A stretch of 64,000 nucleotides of DNA from CAVYXZ01 sp965223835 (lineage in GTDB: Bacteria > Chloroflexota > Anaerolineae > Aggregatilineales > Phototrophicaceae): the NCBI GenBank assembly GCA_965223835.1, contig CBDCXQ010000001.1, positions 4,526,001 to 4,590,000 on the forward strand. Direction: 5' to 3'. Below, piece after piece: positions 17,291 through 25,316 of this stretch (the first letter of the stretch is position 1; each line of letters begins with the position of its first letter). A program made the position numbers and the translations under genes. The notes below the pieces were generated by a model. It was not told the DNA's origin. It ran no database searches and was given only the letters and a program-made list of their open reading frames with translations.

Positions 17291-17341
17291 AGACAGCCTT
17301 TTGGCTGTCTGTCGCGTCGGACGTGCAGAAGTGCGTCCCTA
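17291..17341. repeat. Hairpin plus GGACG/CGTCC repeat in convergent spacer
   Basis: An 8-bp perfect stem (AGACAGCC/GGCTGTCT) with a TTTT loop is at 17291-17310. A second inverted pair (GGACG/CGTCC, GTGCGTCCCTAC end) follows. The GTAGGGACGCAC-type end is a common dispersed repeat. It sits between convergent genes and may also terminate transcription in both directions. No other copy of this exact unit was seen in the window. Confidence 0.5.
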
Positions 17342-17743
17342 CGAATTGTTCTGACCGCTCATGACCAGAGCGATGAGAGCACGAACATTGGCGTGAATAT
17401 CCTGGCTGCCAGGTTGGTTGAGAAATGCGGTTAAATTCTCCGGCGGAATCGGCAGGCCAATGCGGCTGGCCTGTTCCGCAATCCGATTGAGCGCGATCTC
17501 TAAATCTTCGACTTGCATATGGCTCTGGCGGGCGGCCAATCGATTGATGCGCCGCACCAAACCGCTACAGGCATCAAATAAGAGTTCAAACTGTTCCTCG
17601 TCCAGATCCAAATCAGCCAGTCGCAGCAACTGTTCCTCACCCCAACTGAGCAAGGTTTCGGCTTCGGCATCGTTCAATTCATCACGGGCGCTGAGATTCT
17701 CGTACAGACTTTGGATGGCCCATTCGGCCTGTTCTTGGGACAT
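17339..17743 (-). CDS. Uncharacterised small helical protein
   Basis: A 134-aa acidic, helix-rich protein (EQAEWAIQSLYENL, LDLDEEQFELLFDACSGLV). It has no signal, no membrane segment and no known motif. The start at MSQEQ is favoured by a strong AAGGGGGTG site seven bases upstream; an upstream frame would add 21 poor residues. It converges with the TIR gene and is divergent from the PyrK-like gene. The fold could be a helical bundle adaptor; no function is assigned. Confidence 0.6.
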   Translation of the reverse strand: MSQEQAEWAIQSLYENLSARDELNDAEAETLLSWGEEQLLRLADLDLDEEQFELLFDACSGLVRRINRLAARQSHMQVEDLEIALNRIAEQASRIGLPIPPENLTAFLNQPGSQDIHANVRALIALVMSGQNNS

Positions 17744-17846
17744 TGGCACCCCCTTTCCAACCCTGATTTTAACACGAAATGGCAATCGAGGCCGATGATG
17801 ATACACTTGAAGTGATGTTCGAATTTGCGACGCTGCAGGTTGATGG

Positions 17847-18584
17847 ATGCGACAAACACAGGCGATTATTCAACGTATTCAGCGGATCAACCCCCGCTTT
17901 CAGCATGTTGATCTGGGCATTGAAGGCGACCTGGGCAAGATTTTACCCGGCCAATCGCTGCTGGTGCGCCGGGGGGATAGCTGGCAGCCCTATTTGCGCG
18001 AACAATGGTGGCCGGTGAAGATCACACCGGAAACGCTCGTGATTGAACGGCCCAGCGACATTCGGTATGAGCCGGGCGAGATCGTCAATGTGCTGGGGCC
18101 AGTGGGCGCATTTTTCCGCTTCCGGCGCAGCCTGCGGCACATTTTGCTGCTGGCTTACGATACACCACCTACGCCACTGCTGTCCATGCTCCCTTTGATT
18201 CTTGCCAACAAGACCAGTGTGACGCTGGTGCTGCTGGGCCAGGCAACGGCTTACAAAACCGAGCATCTGCCGCCCCAGGTCGAAGTCATTCATGGCAATG
18301 CCGATCTGGAATGGGATGATCGGGTGATGGTGGTGGGGCTGGCCGATCAGGTGTTTGCCGTCGTGCGCCCCGACGATGAGCTACGCCGGTTTGGTGAGAT
18401 ATGGCAGATGTTTAGCGAACTGCGGGCCGACGTTCGTAAGCAATACTTATTTGGCGTGTTTCAATCCATCCAGCCGTGCGGGGCGGGTGCCTGCCACGCC
18501 TGCATGGTGCGCATGGTCGAAGGCACGGTCCTGGCCTGTAGCGATGGGCCAACACTTGATCTGGCAATGGTGAAGTTATCATGA
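17847..18584 (+). CDS. PyrK-like iron-sulfur flavoprotein subunit, divergent
   Basis: A 245-aa protein. The C terminus has the 2Fe-2S motif CGAGACHAC...C followed by SDGPTLDL (about 213-240), diagnostic of PyrK, the electron-transfer subunit of class 1B dihydroorotate dehydrogenase. The N-terminal FAD barrel is seen (PGQSLLV, then NVLGPVGAFF), but the usual RxxS FAD motif is replaced around EQWWPVKI. The nucleotide-binding GGGxGxxP loop is replaced by LLLAYDTPPTPLL. The pair with the PyrD-like protein downstream may therefore use another electron carrier or another substrate. It overlaps the PIG-L gene by ATGA, and PyrD-like follows. Confidence 0.65.
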   Translation: MRQTQAIIQRIQRINPRFQHVDLGIEGDLGKILPGQSLLVRRGDSWQPYLREQWWPVKITPETLVIERPSDIRYEPGEIVNVLGPVGAFFRFRRSLRHILLLAYDTPPTPLLSMLPLILANKTSVTLVLLGQATAYKTEHLPPQVEVIHGNADLEWDDRVMVVGLADQVFAVVRPDDELRRFGEIWQMFSELRADVRKQYLFGVFQSIQPCGAGACHACMVRMVEGTVLACSDGPTLDLAMVKLS

Positions 18585-19330
18585 AACTCCGTTCAGTTAT
18601 CGGTTTTTTTGCCCATCCCGACGATGAGACCATCCTCGCGGGCGGGATGATGACATTCATGGTGCAACAGGGCATCCCCGTCCATGTCGTCTGTGCCACG
18701 CGCGGCGAGGGGGGCGAAGTGGGCGAACCGCCGGTCGTGGCTGATCGTGCTGATCTGGGCGCGGTGCGCGAAGCCGAACTCCGCTGCGCGATGGAACAGC
18801 TTGGTGTAACTGTCAGTGTACTGGATTATGTAGACCCGACAATTGGCCCTGATGATGTGCTGTATGCCTTTGACGCCGATTTTGATCAGTTAGCCTGGAA
18901 GTTCGCCGATTTGGCCCGGCAGCAGCAGGCCACGCTGGTCTTGACACACGGCACCGACGGTGAGTATGGACATCCCGCGCACCAACTGGTGAATCGCGCT
19001 GTGTTGGCCGGAATCCAGCAATATCTACCTGGGACGTTGGTCTATAGTGTTGCAGCGAATGTCGCCAGCATCGAAGATCGTCTGTGGAATCAGAGCGAAC
19101 CCGCCCATTTTGCGCTGGATATTCGACCCTGGGCAGCGCAGAAAGTCGCCGCGATGGAATGCCACGAATCGCAACACGCGTTGTTCAAACGCCGCAAAAA
19201 ACTAAGAACCGTGCGGGAAGCACTGGTTAAGATCGAATCGGTGCGGCGACAATGGCCGGATACGCATGGTGAACCGCCGCGCGACCATTTTGCCGAGTTG
19301 CTCCGCACTGCCGGAGCCTGGACACCATAG
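18581..19330 (+). CDS. PIG-L family deacetylase
   Basis: A 249-aa zinc-dependent N-acetylglucosaminyl deacetylase-like protein (LmbE/BshB family). The metal motif AHPDDE is at about residues 10-15, and the second His in HGTDGEYGHPAH at about 126-137. Members deacetylate GlcNAc-linked lipids, GlcNAc-malate (bacillithiol) or mycothiol precursors. The substrate is not determined here, and no thiol-synthesis partner is adjacent. It starts inside the PyrK-like stop codon (ATGA) and is followed 11 bases later by the PyrD-like gene, so it is in one operon with them. Confidence 0.85.
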   Translation: MKLRSVIGFFAHPDDETILAGGMMTFMVQQGIPVHVVCATRGEGGEVGEPPVVADRADLGAVREAELRCAMEQLGVTVSVLDYVDPTIGPDDVLYAFDADFDQLAWKFADLARQQQATLVLTHGTDGEYGHPAHQLVNRAVLAGIQQYLPGTLVYSVAANVASIEDRLWNQSEPAHFALDIRPWAAQKVAAMECHESQHALFKRRKKLRTVREALVKIESVRRQWPDTHGEPPRDHFAELLRTAGAWTP

Positions 19331-19341
19331 GATGTTGGCCG

Positions 19342-20259
19342 ATGCCTGTTGAAATCACACTGCCCGGCAAAGATTCGCTCATTCTGGAAACGCCCGTCAT
19401 GCCAGCAGCCGGAACCTTTGGGTTTGGCGATGTCTACAAGGGGATCGTCAACATTGACCGCCTCGGTGCCATTGTCACCAACCCGGTGACATACCAGCCC
19501 TGGCACCCGGCCAGTGGCACACGCGTGATTCCATTGGACGCCGGGGTCCTCGTTCACACCGGTCTACCCAACCCCGGCATCAGCAAAACGCTTAAAAAAT
19601 ACCGCATGGCCTGGAGTAAGCTGGAAGTCCCGATCATTCTGCATATCGTTGCCACCACGCCGGAAGACATCGCCAAATGTGCCCGCCGCGTCGAAGCCGA
19701 GGACGTGATTGCGGGGGTTGAATTGGGCCTAAACGATGATATGGGTCCCCAGACCGCGATTGAGATGGTCAAAGCGCTGGTCCGCAATACGCAGAAGCCC
19801 TTTGTTGTACGGTTGCCGATGCAAGATGCCTACGAATTAGCTGAACCCGTCATTCATGCCGGCGCCGGTGGGTTGGTGGTGGCCGCACCGCCACGAGGCA
19901 CCGCCCGCGACCCCTATTCGGGCCGGCTGATTCCAGGCCGCATCTATGGCCCCCTGGTCAAGCCGATTGCTTTGCGGATTGTGGGCCAACTTGCCAGTCG
20001 CATCGCCGCGCCGATTATTGGTGCCGGTGGCATTCACACGCCGGACGATGCCCGCGATTTCATTGAAGCCGGGGCCGTCGCCGTGCAGGTGGATTCCGTA
20101 ACGTGGGTAGAGCCGAAAATGCTGGAGATTATCGCCCGCGATCTGGGGGGTGCGACCGTCACCCGCGCGATGGATGCGCTGGCGGATGAATGGTACCAGG
20201 GCATGAGTGACAGCACCCTGCAACGCAAACGCCAGGCGCTGCGGGGTGAGGATGACTGA
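19342..20259 (+). CDS. Dihydroorotate dehydrogenase-like flavoprotein (PyrD-like), catalytic Cys missing
   Basis: A 305-aa FMN TIM barrel of the class 1 dihydroorotate dehydrogenase family. Matching parts: NPVMxASGTFGFG-like start (TPVMPAAGTFGFG, about 18-30), GLPNPG (about 74), and the phosphate-binding end GPLVKPIALRIV...PIIGAGGIHTPDDA (about 197-236) and GAVAVQVDSV. The usual NxSCPN motif, which carries the catalytic Cys base of class 1, is replaced by ELGLNDDM. The FMN-contact Lys of KGVT is replaced by N (TNPVT). It is probably a related flavoenzyme with a changed reaction, or an inactive subunit. It is the third gene of the PyrK-PIG-L-PyrD operon. Confidence 0.65.
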   Translation: MPVEITLPGKDSLILETPVMPAAGTFGFGDVYKGIVNIDRLGAIVTNPVTYQPWHPASGTRVIPLDAGVLVHTGLPNPGISKTLKKYRMAWSKLEVPIILHIVATTPEDIAKCARRVEAEDVIAGVELGLNDDMGPQTAIEMVKALVRNTQKPFVVRLPMQDAYELAEPVIHAGAGGLVVAAPPRGTARDPYSGRLIPGRIYGPLVKPIALRIVGQLASRIAAPIIGAGGIHTPDDARDFIEAGAVAVQVDSVTWVEPKMLEIIARDLGGATVTRAMDALADEWYQGMSDSTLQRKRQALRGEDD

Positions 20260-20335
20260 AGGTTGATGATGCGATATTCTGAGTCATGATATACTCGATG
20301 TATCATCTATTTTCATTTTATGGGCCTTAATCAAC

Positions 20336-21031
20336 ATGACTGGCACCGAGCAACACCCCATCAGCCTGGCAAAAATTACCTGGACGGATCTCAAGACGGA
20401 ACTCACCCAGGAATTTGTCTTGACCGAAGGCTCAACGGCGTCAATTGGGCGGCAGGAAAGCAATGATATTTGCATCCCGGAGCAACATGTCTCGCGCCAA
20501 CACGCCGTCATCAATTATCGTGATGGTATCTTCATGATTACCGATCTGGGTAGTGCCAATGGTACTTTCGTCAATGATCGCTCCTTAGATGGGCCGTTTC
20601 CGCTGGCAAGCGGTGATGAAATCCGCCTGTATGTCCCCATATTGCGTTTTTCGGCGACTGTCACCGAGGAAGATGAGCGACATGCCCAGGAAAATGGCAC
20701 GTTGATTACGCCCACCAATGGCACGGGCAAAGGCAAGCTCGTCATCACGACCGGCCCCCAGGAAGGTCATACCATCCCCCTCCTGCTGGAACACGTGACT
20801 GTGGGCCGCGCAACCAGCAAGGCCACCTGGGAGGTTGCCCTGCAAGACCCGGCGGTGTCACGGCCCCATGCCCAGCTTGAGATGATCGAAAATCGCTGGA
20901 TGATCCGTGATATGGGCAGCGCCAATGGCACATTGGTCAATAGCCTGCCAGTTAGCGAGAAGGGCCGCCACCTCAACGATGGCGACTTAATCGCTTTTGG
21001 GGCGACACTGGTGCTGTTCCGCGAAGCATAA
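20336..21031 (+). CDS. Double-FHA domain protein
   Basis: A 231-aa protein with two FHA domains. The first (about residues 15-105) has ASIGRQESNDI, SRQHAVI and GSANGTFVND. The second (about 130-228) has VGRATSKATWE, SRPHAQLE and GSANGTLVNS. Both keep the Arg, Ser and Asn-Gly residues that bind phosphothreonine. It is a soluble adaptor able to bridge two phosphorylated partners. The start follows a 76-base AT-rich gap after PyrD-like. It precedes the sugar ABC operon, with an imperfect stem-loop after its stop. Confidence 0.85.
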   Translation: MTGTEQHPISLAKITWTDLKTELTQEFVLTEGSTASIGRQESNDICIPEQHVSRQHAVINYRDGIFMITDLGSANGTFVNDRSLDGPFPLASGDEIRLYVPILRFSATVTEEDERHAQENGTLITPTNGTGKGKLVITTGPQEGHTIPLLLEHVTVGRATSKATWEVALQDPAVSRPHAQLEMIENRWMIRDMGSANGTLVNSLPVSEKGRHLNDGDLIAFGATLVLFREA

Positions 21032-21156
21032 CATTCTTTGCATTCTTGAACCATCATCGCTAAACTCATTTGCTATAGGGTACCTGGACAGGCCACTTCA
21101 AAGAGGTCTGTCTGCTTTGAAAATTACGATAGTCAACTATTTAGGAGCAACTGTTC

Positions 21157-22458
21157 ATGGCGAAAAGACTTTCCCGACGTGACTTTTTGAAAATGGCGGC
21201 GACCGGTGCTGCTGCTGTCGGTGTGACACCGGCACTGGCGGCCTATGCCCCCAACAGTCAGGATGCCATCGATTTCCAACTGTCGATGGTAGATTATAGC
21301 GACCCGGTGCAGGATGCCTTTAATGACGTGCTGGTTCCGGCGTTCATGGATGAAAATCCTGGCTCGACAATCGAAATCAACTGGACGGCGTGGGATCGGT
21401 ACAATGAAGAGATGACCACCGCTTTTGCTGCCGGGGTGACGCCTGACGTGTTCCAGGGCGGCGCGGTCTGGGCACCGCAGATGGCCCGGCGCAACTGGTC
21501 ATTCCCGCTCACCGCTTTCCTCGATGCCGACGAAGACTTCGATTGGGCCGATTACCCGGCGGGCATTCAGGATGATGTAACGATCAATGGTGAGATCGTC
21601 GGCATTCCCTATCGGCTGGACCTGCGCACCCTCTGGTATCGGCAGGACATGGTCGAAGCGGCTGGTTTTGATGCGCCCCCCACCAACTGGGATGAATTCC
21701 TGGAAGTCGCACAGTCAGCAGCGGCCAAAGACGGCGATATTTTCAGCGTTGAGGGCTATCATTTTTCCACGCCAACGGGCGGCTGGCAGCGCGATTGGCA
21801 ACCCTATTTGATGTGGGTCGAGATGGCCGGTGGGCAGATGCTCAGCGACGACCTGACGCACAGCACCCTGGCGGAAGAACCGGCGGTCAATGCCCTGCAA
21901 TTCCTGGTTGATCTGGTTTACGAACACCAGGTCATGTCCTATCCGGGGCTGGAGCAAGAAGGCGATATTCAAACGATACTCTCTGGCAAAGCGGCGATGA
22001 CGCTGGCGAGTGCCGACGTGGAGCGCAATATCAACCTGTTTACACCCGAAGAAACGGATAATGTCCTGCCCGCCTTGCCCATGACCGGCGAAGTCCAGGC
22101 CACGCACGCCTGGGTGAACAAGTTCTTCATTTCATCGCAGTCGCGCAACACCGATCGGGCCTGGGATTTGCTGCGCTACCTGACGCGCAAAGACAATGCC
22201 GAGGTCTACTCTGCCGCCCATAACATCACCCCGCCGCGACAGTCACTCATTGACGCCGAATACATGACGGAAAAAGGTAAGGTTGTGTTGGAAGCGGCCA
22301 ATTATGCCCGCACCTTCCCCAAACACTGGCGCTTGATTGAGCTGTTCCGGCCCATTACGCAGGAACTGGAACAGGCCTTCTCTGGCCTGAAAAGCCCGCA
22401 GGATGCGCTGACGGATGCCAGTGTCGCAGTTGACGCCATTATCGCAGAAGATCTGTAG
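21157..22458 (+). CDS. ABC transporter extracellular sugar-binding protein (Tat signal)
   Basis: A 433-aa family 1 solute-binding protein. The N terminus RRDFLK followed by a hydrophobic Ala-rich stretch and AYA is a twin-arginine signal, so the protein is folded before export. The mature part has the usual binding-protein blocks (NWTAWDRYNEEMTTAFAAG, VFQGGAVWAPQM, YSAAHNITPPRQS). Ligand is probably an oligosaccharide or sugar. A clear AGGAG site lies nine bases before the ATG. It is followed by a stem-loop and two permeases; no ATPase gene is present, so a shared MsmX/UgpC-type ATPase is expected elsewhere. Confidence 0.9.
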   Translation: MAKRLSRRDFLKMAATGAAAVGVTPALAAYAPNSQDAIDFQLSMVDYSDPVQDAFNDVLVPAFMDENPGSTIEINWTAWDRYNEEMTTAFAAGVTPDVFQGGAVWAPQMARRNWSFPLTAFLDADEDFDWADYPAGIQDDVTINGEIVGIPYRLDLRTLWYRQDMVEAAGFDAPPTNWDEFLEVAQSAAAKDGDIFSVEGYHFSTPTGGWQRDWQPYLMWVEMAGGQMLSDDLTHSTLAEEPAVNALQFLVDLVYEHQVMSYPGLEQEGDIQTILSGKAAMTLASADVERNINLFTPEETDNVLPALPMTGEVQATHAWVNKFFISSQSRNTDRAWDLLRYLTRKDNAEVYSAAHNITPPRQSLIDAEYMTEKGKVVLEAANYARTFPKHWRLIELFRPITQELEQAFSGLKSPQDALTDASVAVDAIIAEDL

Positions 22459-22496
22459 GAGCGTTGTTACTCACCGCTTTATAAATCTACTTTTCG

Positions 22497-22536
22497 TCTC
22501 ACCCCCGCCACTCTAAAAGAGCGGTTGGGGGTGAGA
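22497..22536 (+). terminator. Stem-loop between binding protein and permease genes
   Basis: A perfect 10-bp stem (TCTCACCCCC with GGGGGTGAGA) encloses a 20-base loop that contains a second small stem. It lies 38 bases after the binding-protein stop and 45 bases before the permease start. In sugar ABC operons this arrangement attenuates downstream transcription so the binding protein is made in excess. No long U tract follows, so it may also stabilise the upstream mRNA. Confidence 0.65.
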
Positions 22537-22581
22537 TGTAAGTTCTTAACCCGAAAACAGGTATATTTACCGGAGTCGATG

Positions 22582-23514
22582 ATGACAACCACCGGCCTCA
22601 CCCGGGCCAGCACCGAACCCCGCCCAACCTGGGGGCAGCGGCTGTATCGGATTTACAACAGCGAGTTTTTCGCTGGTTATGTACTCTTAGCGATCCCGTT
22701 GCTGTTGCTGATTATTCTGAAGATCTACCCCGTTTTTTATAATTTTTTCCTGAGTTTTCACAAATATGATTTGTTTGTCGCACCCCGTTGGGTCGGTTTT
22801 CAGAATTATGAATTTGTCTTCAACGACAATGTTACCCGGCAATCCATATTTAACACGCTGCTGTTCGCCATTGAGGCCGTCCCATTAGGCACGGCAATTG
22901 CCCTGCTGCTGGCAAAACTGCTGGACAGCGACATCAAAGGGCGCATCGTCTTTCGCACGCTGTATTATCTGCCGGTGATTAGCTCGGTGGTCGTCTCGGC
23001 GATGGTCTGGCGCTGGATTTATAACCCGGAGTTTGGCCTGCTCAATTATTTCCTGGGCGGGTTAGGGGTTGCGCCGCAAAAGTGGCTGAGTGACCCCAAT
23101 CTCGCCTTGCCCGCACTGGTCATCGTGACCATCTGGGGCAGTATCGGCAACAACATGATTATCTTTTTGGCCGGTTTGCAGGACATTCCCAGCGAGATTC
23201 TGGAGGCAGCTTCGGTCGATGGCGCAACCGCCTGGCAACGCTTCACGCTGATTACGGTGCCATTGATGCGCCCGGTCATCTTGTTTGTGGTCGTGACGTT
23301 TACGATCGGCATTTTCCGTAACTTCGGCCTGATCTTTATGTTGACGCAGGGCGGACCACTCAACCGCACCAACACGATGGTTTGGGAAGTGTATCTCAAC
23401 GTGTTTGGCTATCTGCGACTGGGGCGCGGGGCAGCGATTTCGATCGTGATGCTGCTGCTGGTTTTCTTGTTGACCGTTTTGAGTTTCCGCGTTCTGCGAC
23501 AACAGCAGGGGTAA
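22582..23514 (+). CDS. Sugar ABC transporter permease (MalF type)
   Basis: A 310-aa inner-membrane permease with six predicted helices (YVLLAIPLLLLIILKIYPVF first). The EAA loop is LEAASVDGATAWQRFTLITVPLM (Glu-Ala-Ala...Gly), which contacts the ATPase. The GGAG site just upstream favours the second of two adjacent ATGs; a longer frame opens with TTG inside the hairpin and is unlikely. It pairs with the MalG-type protein downstream, which starts six bases after its stop. Confidence 0.85.
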   Translation: MTTTGLTRASTEPRPTWGQRLYRIYNSEFFAGYVLLAIPLLLLIILKIYPVFYNFFLSFHKYDLFVAPRWVGFQNYEFVFNDNVTRQSIFNTLLFAIEAVPLGTAIALLLAKLLDSDIKGRIVFRTLYYLPVISSVVVSAMVWRWIYNPEFGLLNYFLGGLGVAPQKWLSDPNLALPALVIVTIWGSIGNNMIIFLAGLQDIPSEILEAASVDGATAWQRFTLITVPLMRPVILFVVVTFTIGIFRNFGLIFMLTQGGPLNRTNTMVWEVYLNVFGYLRLGRGAAISIVMLLLVFLLTVLSFRVLRQQQG

Positions 23515-23520
23515 ATTGCG

Positions 23521-24438
23521 ATGAGTGCTGATACATATTCCGTCACTACCACCAGCCAGCGCACGATTGGCTGGCGCTTTAAACGCAACTGGCCGTTGCT
23601 GCCCACCTACGTTGTCCTGATTTTAGGGTCTATCATCATGCTGGTGCCATTCGCGTGGATGGTCTCCACGTCGCTCAAAGTCGATACCGAGATTTTTGGT
23701 GGCATCCAGTGGATTCCCACCGAGATTGACTGGCAAAACTATGTTGATGCGTTTGAACAAACCAACATGGCGCGGTTGTTCGCCAACACCATTCTGGTCA
23801 CGGTGATCGCCGTGTCGTCGCAGGTGGTACTGGGGTCAATGGCCGGTTATGCCTTTGCCCGCTTGAAATTCCCTGGCAAGAACATCATCTTTTTCACGTT
23901 GCTGGCGACGATGATGGTCCCCTTTGAGGTGTTAATTATCCCGATTTTCCTGTTCATTCGTGGATTTCCGCTGGCGGGCGGCAATGACATTCTGGGTCAG
24001 GGCGGCACGGGTCTCATCAATAGCCTGGGCGGGGTGGTCTTCCCCAATTTAATTTCGGTGTTTGGCGTGTTCCTCTTCCGCCAGTTTTACCTGCGGTTCC
24101 CCAAAGAAATCGAAGAGGCGGCAATCGTCGATGGCTGCTCACGGATTGGTGTTTACTGGCGCATCCTCATCCCCAATTCGCGCCCCGTGATGGGCACAAT
24201 GGCCTTGTTCTCGTTCCTCTGGTCGTGGAACGATTTTCTGTGGCCGCTGGTGGTCGTCAAGGTTGATGAACTCAAAACGCTGCAACTGGGCCTGAGTCTG
24301 TTCCAGCAGGAATCGCGCACGGAATGGGCCGAACTGATGGCCGCCTCGGTGATGGCGGTGGTCCCGGTGATTATCCTGTATTTGGTGCTACAGCGTTTCC
24401 TGGTGAAAGGGGCTGTCACCAGCGGTTTGAAGGGTTAA
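23521..24438 (+). CDS. Sugar ABC transporter permease (MalG type)
   Basis: A 305-aa six-helix permease. The EAA motif is EEAAIVDGCSRIGVYWRILIPNS, and the long cytoplasmic N terminus precedes a hydrophobic first helix (VVLILGSIIMLVPFAWMV). The typical SLKVDTEIFGG and YAFARLKFPGK segments of the family are present. It completes the transport channel with the gene before it. It is convergent with the IMPase gene, leaving a 22-base spacer, and no ATPase gene follows. Confidence 0.85.
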   Translation: MSADTYSVTTTSQRTIGWRFKRNWPLLPTYVVLILGSIIMLVPFAWMVSTSLKVDTEIFGGIQWIPTEIDWQNYVDAFEQTNMARLFANTILVTVIAVSSQVVLGSMAGYAFARLKFPGKNIIFFTLLATMMVPFEVLIIPIFLFIRGFPLAGGNDILGQGGTGLINSLGGVVFPNLISVFGVFLFRQFYLRFPKEIEEAAIVDGCSRIGVYWRILIPNSRPVMGTMALFSFLWSWNDFLWPLVVVKVDELKTLQLGLSLFQQESRTEWAELMAASVMAVVPVIILYLVLQRFLVKGAVTSGLKG

Positions 24439-24460
24439 TGCTATTGACAGTTCAGCGGGC

Positions 24461-25264
24461 TTAACGTCCTTCATACGCCTGAATCTCTGCCAGGAGGGCA
24501 TCATGCAGCCGCCCATTAGTCGCCAGGATTTCCGCACCACTGAGTCCGGCTTCGTTCCCGCTGTAGTCGGTTACCTTGCCCCCGGCCTCGCGGACAATCA
24601 GCACGCCGGCCATGCAATCCCAGGGACTCAGGGTCGCTTCCCAGAAGCCTTCAAAGCGGCCACAGGCCACGAAGCACATTTCCAGCGCTGCCGACCCGAA
24701 GCGGCGCACGCCCCGCGTCTGATTTAACAGGGCGACAAAGGTTTCAACATTGGTGCGTTGTTGGGTTTCGGTGTCATAGGGAAAGCCGGTACACAGAATC
24801 GATTGTTCCAGGTCTGATGTTGACGATACACTAATCGCCACCCCATCGCGGGTCGCGCCCATACCCTGCGCGGCACTGAACAATTCATTGGCAACCGGAT
24901 TGTAAACGACACCGACCAGTGGGGTCATGTTGTGGTCGGTGAGCGCGATACTGATATTGAAAAAAGGGATGTTGTTAGCGAAGTTGCTGGTGCCGTCAAT
25001 TGGGTCGATATACCAGAAATACTCGGCTGTTTCGGCGGGTGCGCCCGTACCGCCCCCTTCTTCGCCGACAATATGATGATCGGGAAACGCAGTTTCCAGT
25101 GCGGCGACAATCACAACTTCGGAATTCTTGTCCGCTTCGGTCACAATATCAAAAACGGATTTTTTGGTCGATTCCTGATGGGGCTGGTCAAGGTGCCGTA
25201 ATACCTCGGCCCCGGCTTGCTGCGCGATGCCAGTCGCGGTACCGCGTATTGCCTGAAGATTCAT
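24461..25264 (-). CDS. Inositol monophosphatase family protein
   Basis: A 267-aa Mg-dependent phosphatase. The motifs are complete: DIVTEADK (about 41-48), GEEGGG (about 68), WYIDPIDGTSNF (about 86-96, D-P-I-D-G-T) and WDCMAGVLIVREAGG (about 210, the WDxAAG motif). Substrates of the family include inositol 1-phosphate, histidinol phosphate, fructose bisphosphate and PAP. Which one applies cannot be decided here. The start at MNLQAIRG fits the family length. A longer frame reads through into the RlmD-like gene, so it was shortened. Confidence 0.85.
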   Translation of the reverse strand: MNLQAIRGTATGIAQQAGAEVLRHLDQPHQESTKKSVFDIVTEADKNSEVVIVAALETAFPDHHIVGEEGGGTGAPAETAEYFWYIDPIDGTSNFANNIPFFNISIALTDHNMTPLVGVVYNPVANELFSAAQGMGATRDGVAISVSSTSDLEQSILCTGFPYDTETQQRTNVETFVALLNQTRGVRRFGSAALEMCFVACGRFEGFWEATLSPWDCMAGVLIVREAGGKVTDYSGNEAGLSGAEILATNGRLHDALLAEIQAYEGR

Positions 25265-25316
25265 GATGGAAGGCTCCGTTGTGCGCTTGAATACACCCGA
25301 TTGTAATCGCAAAAAG

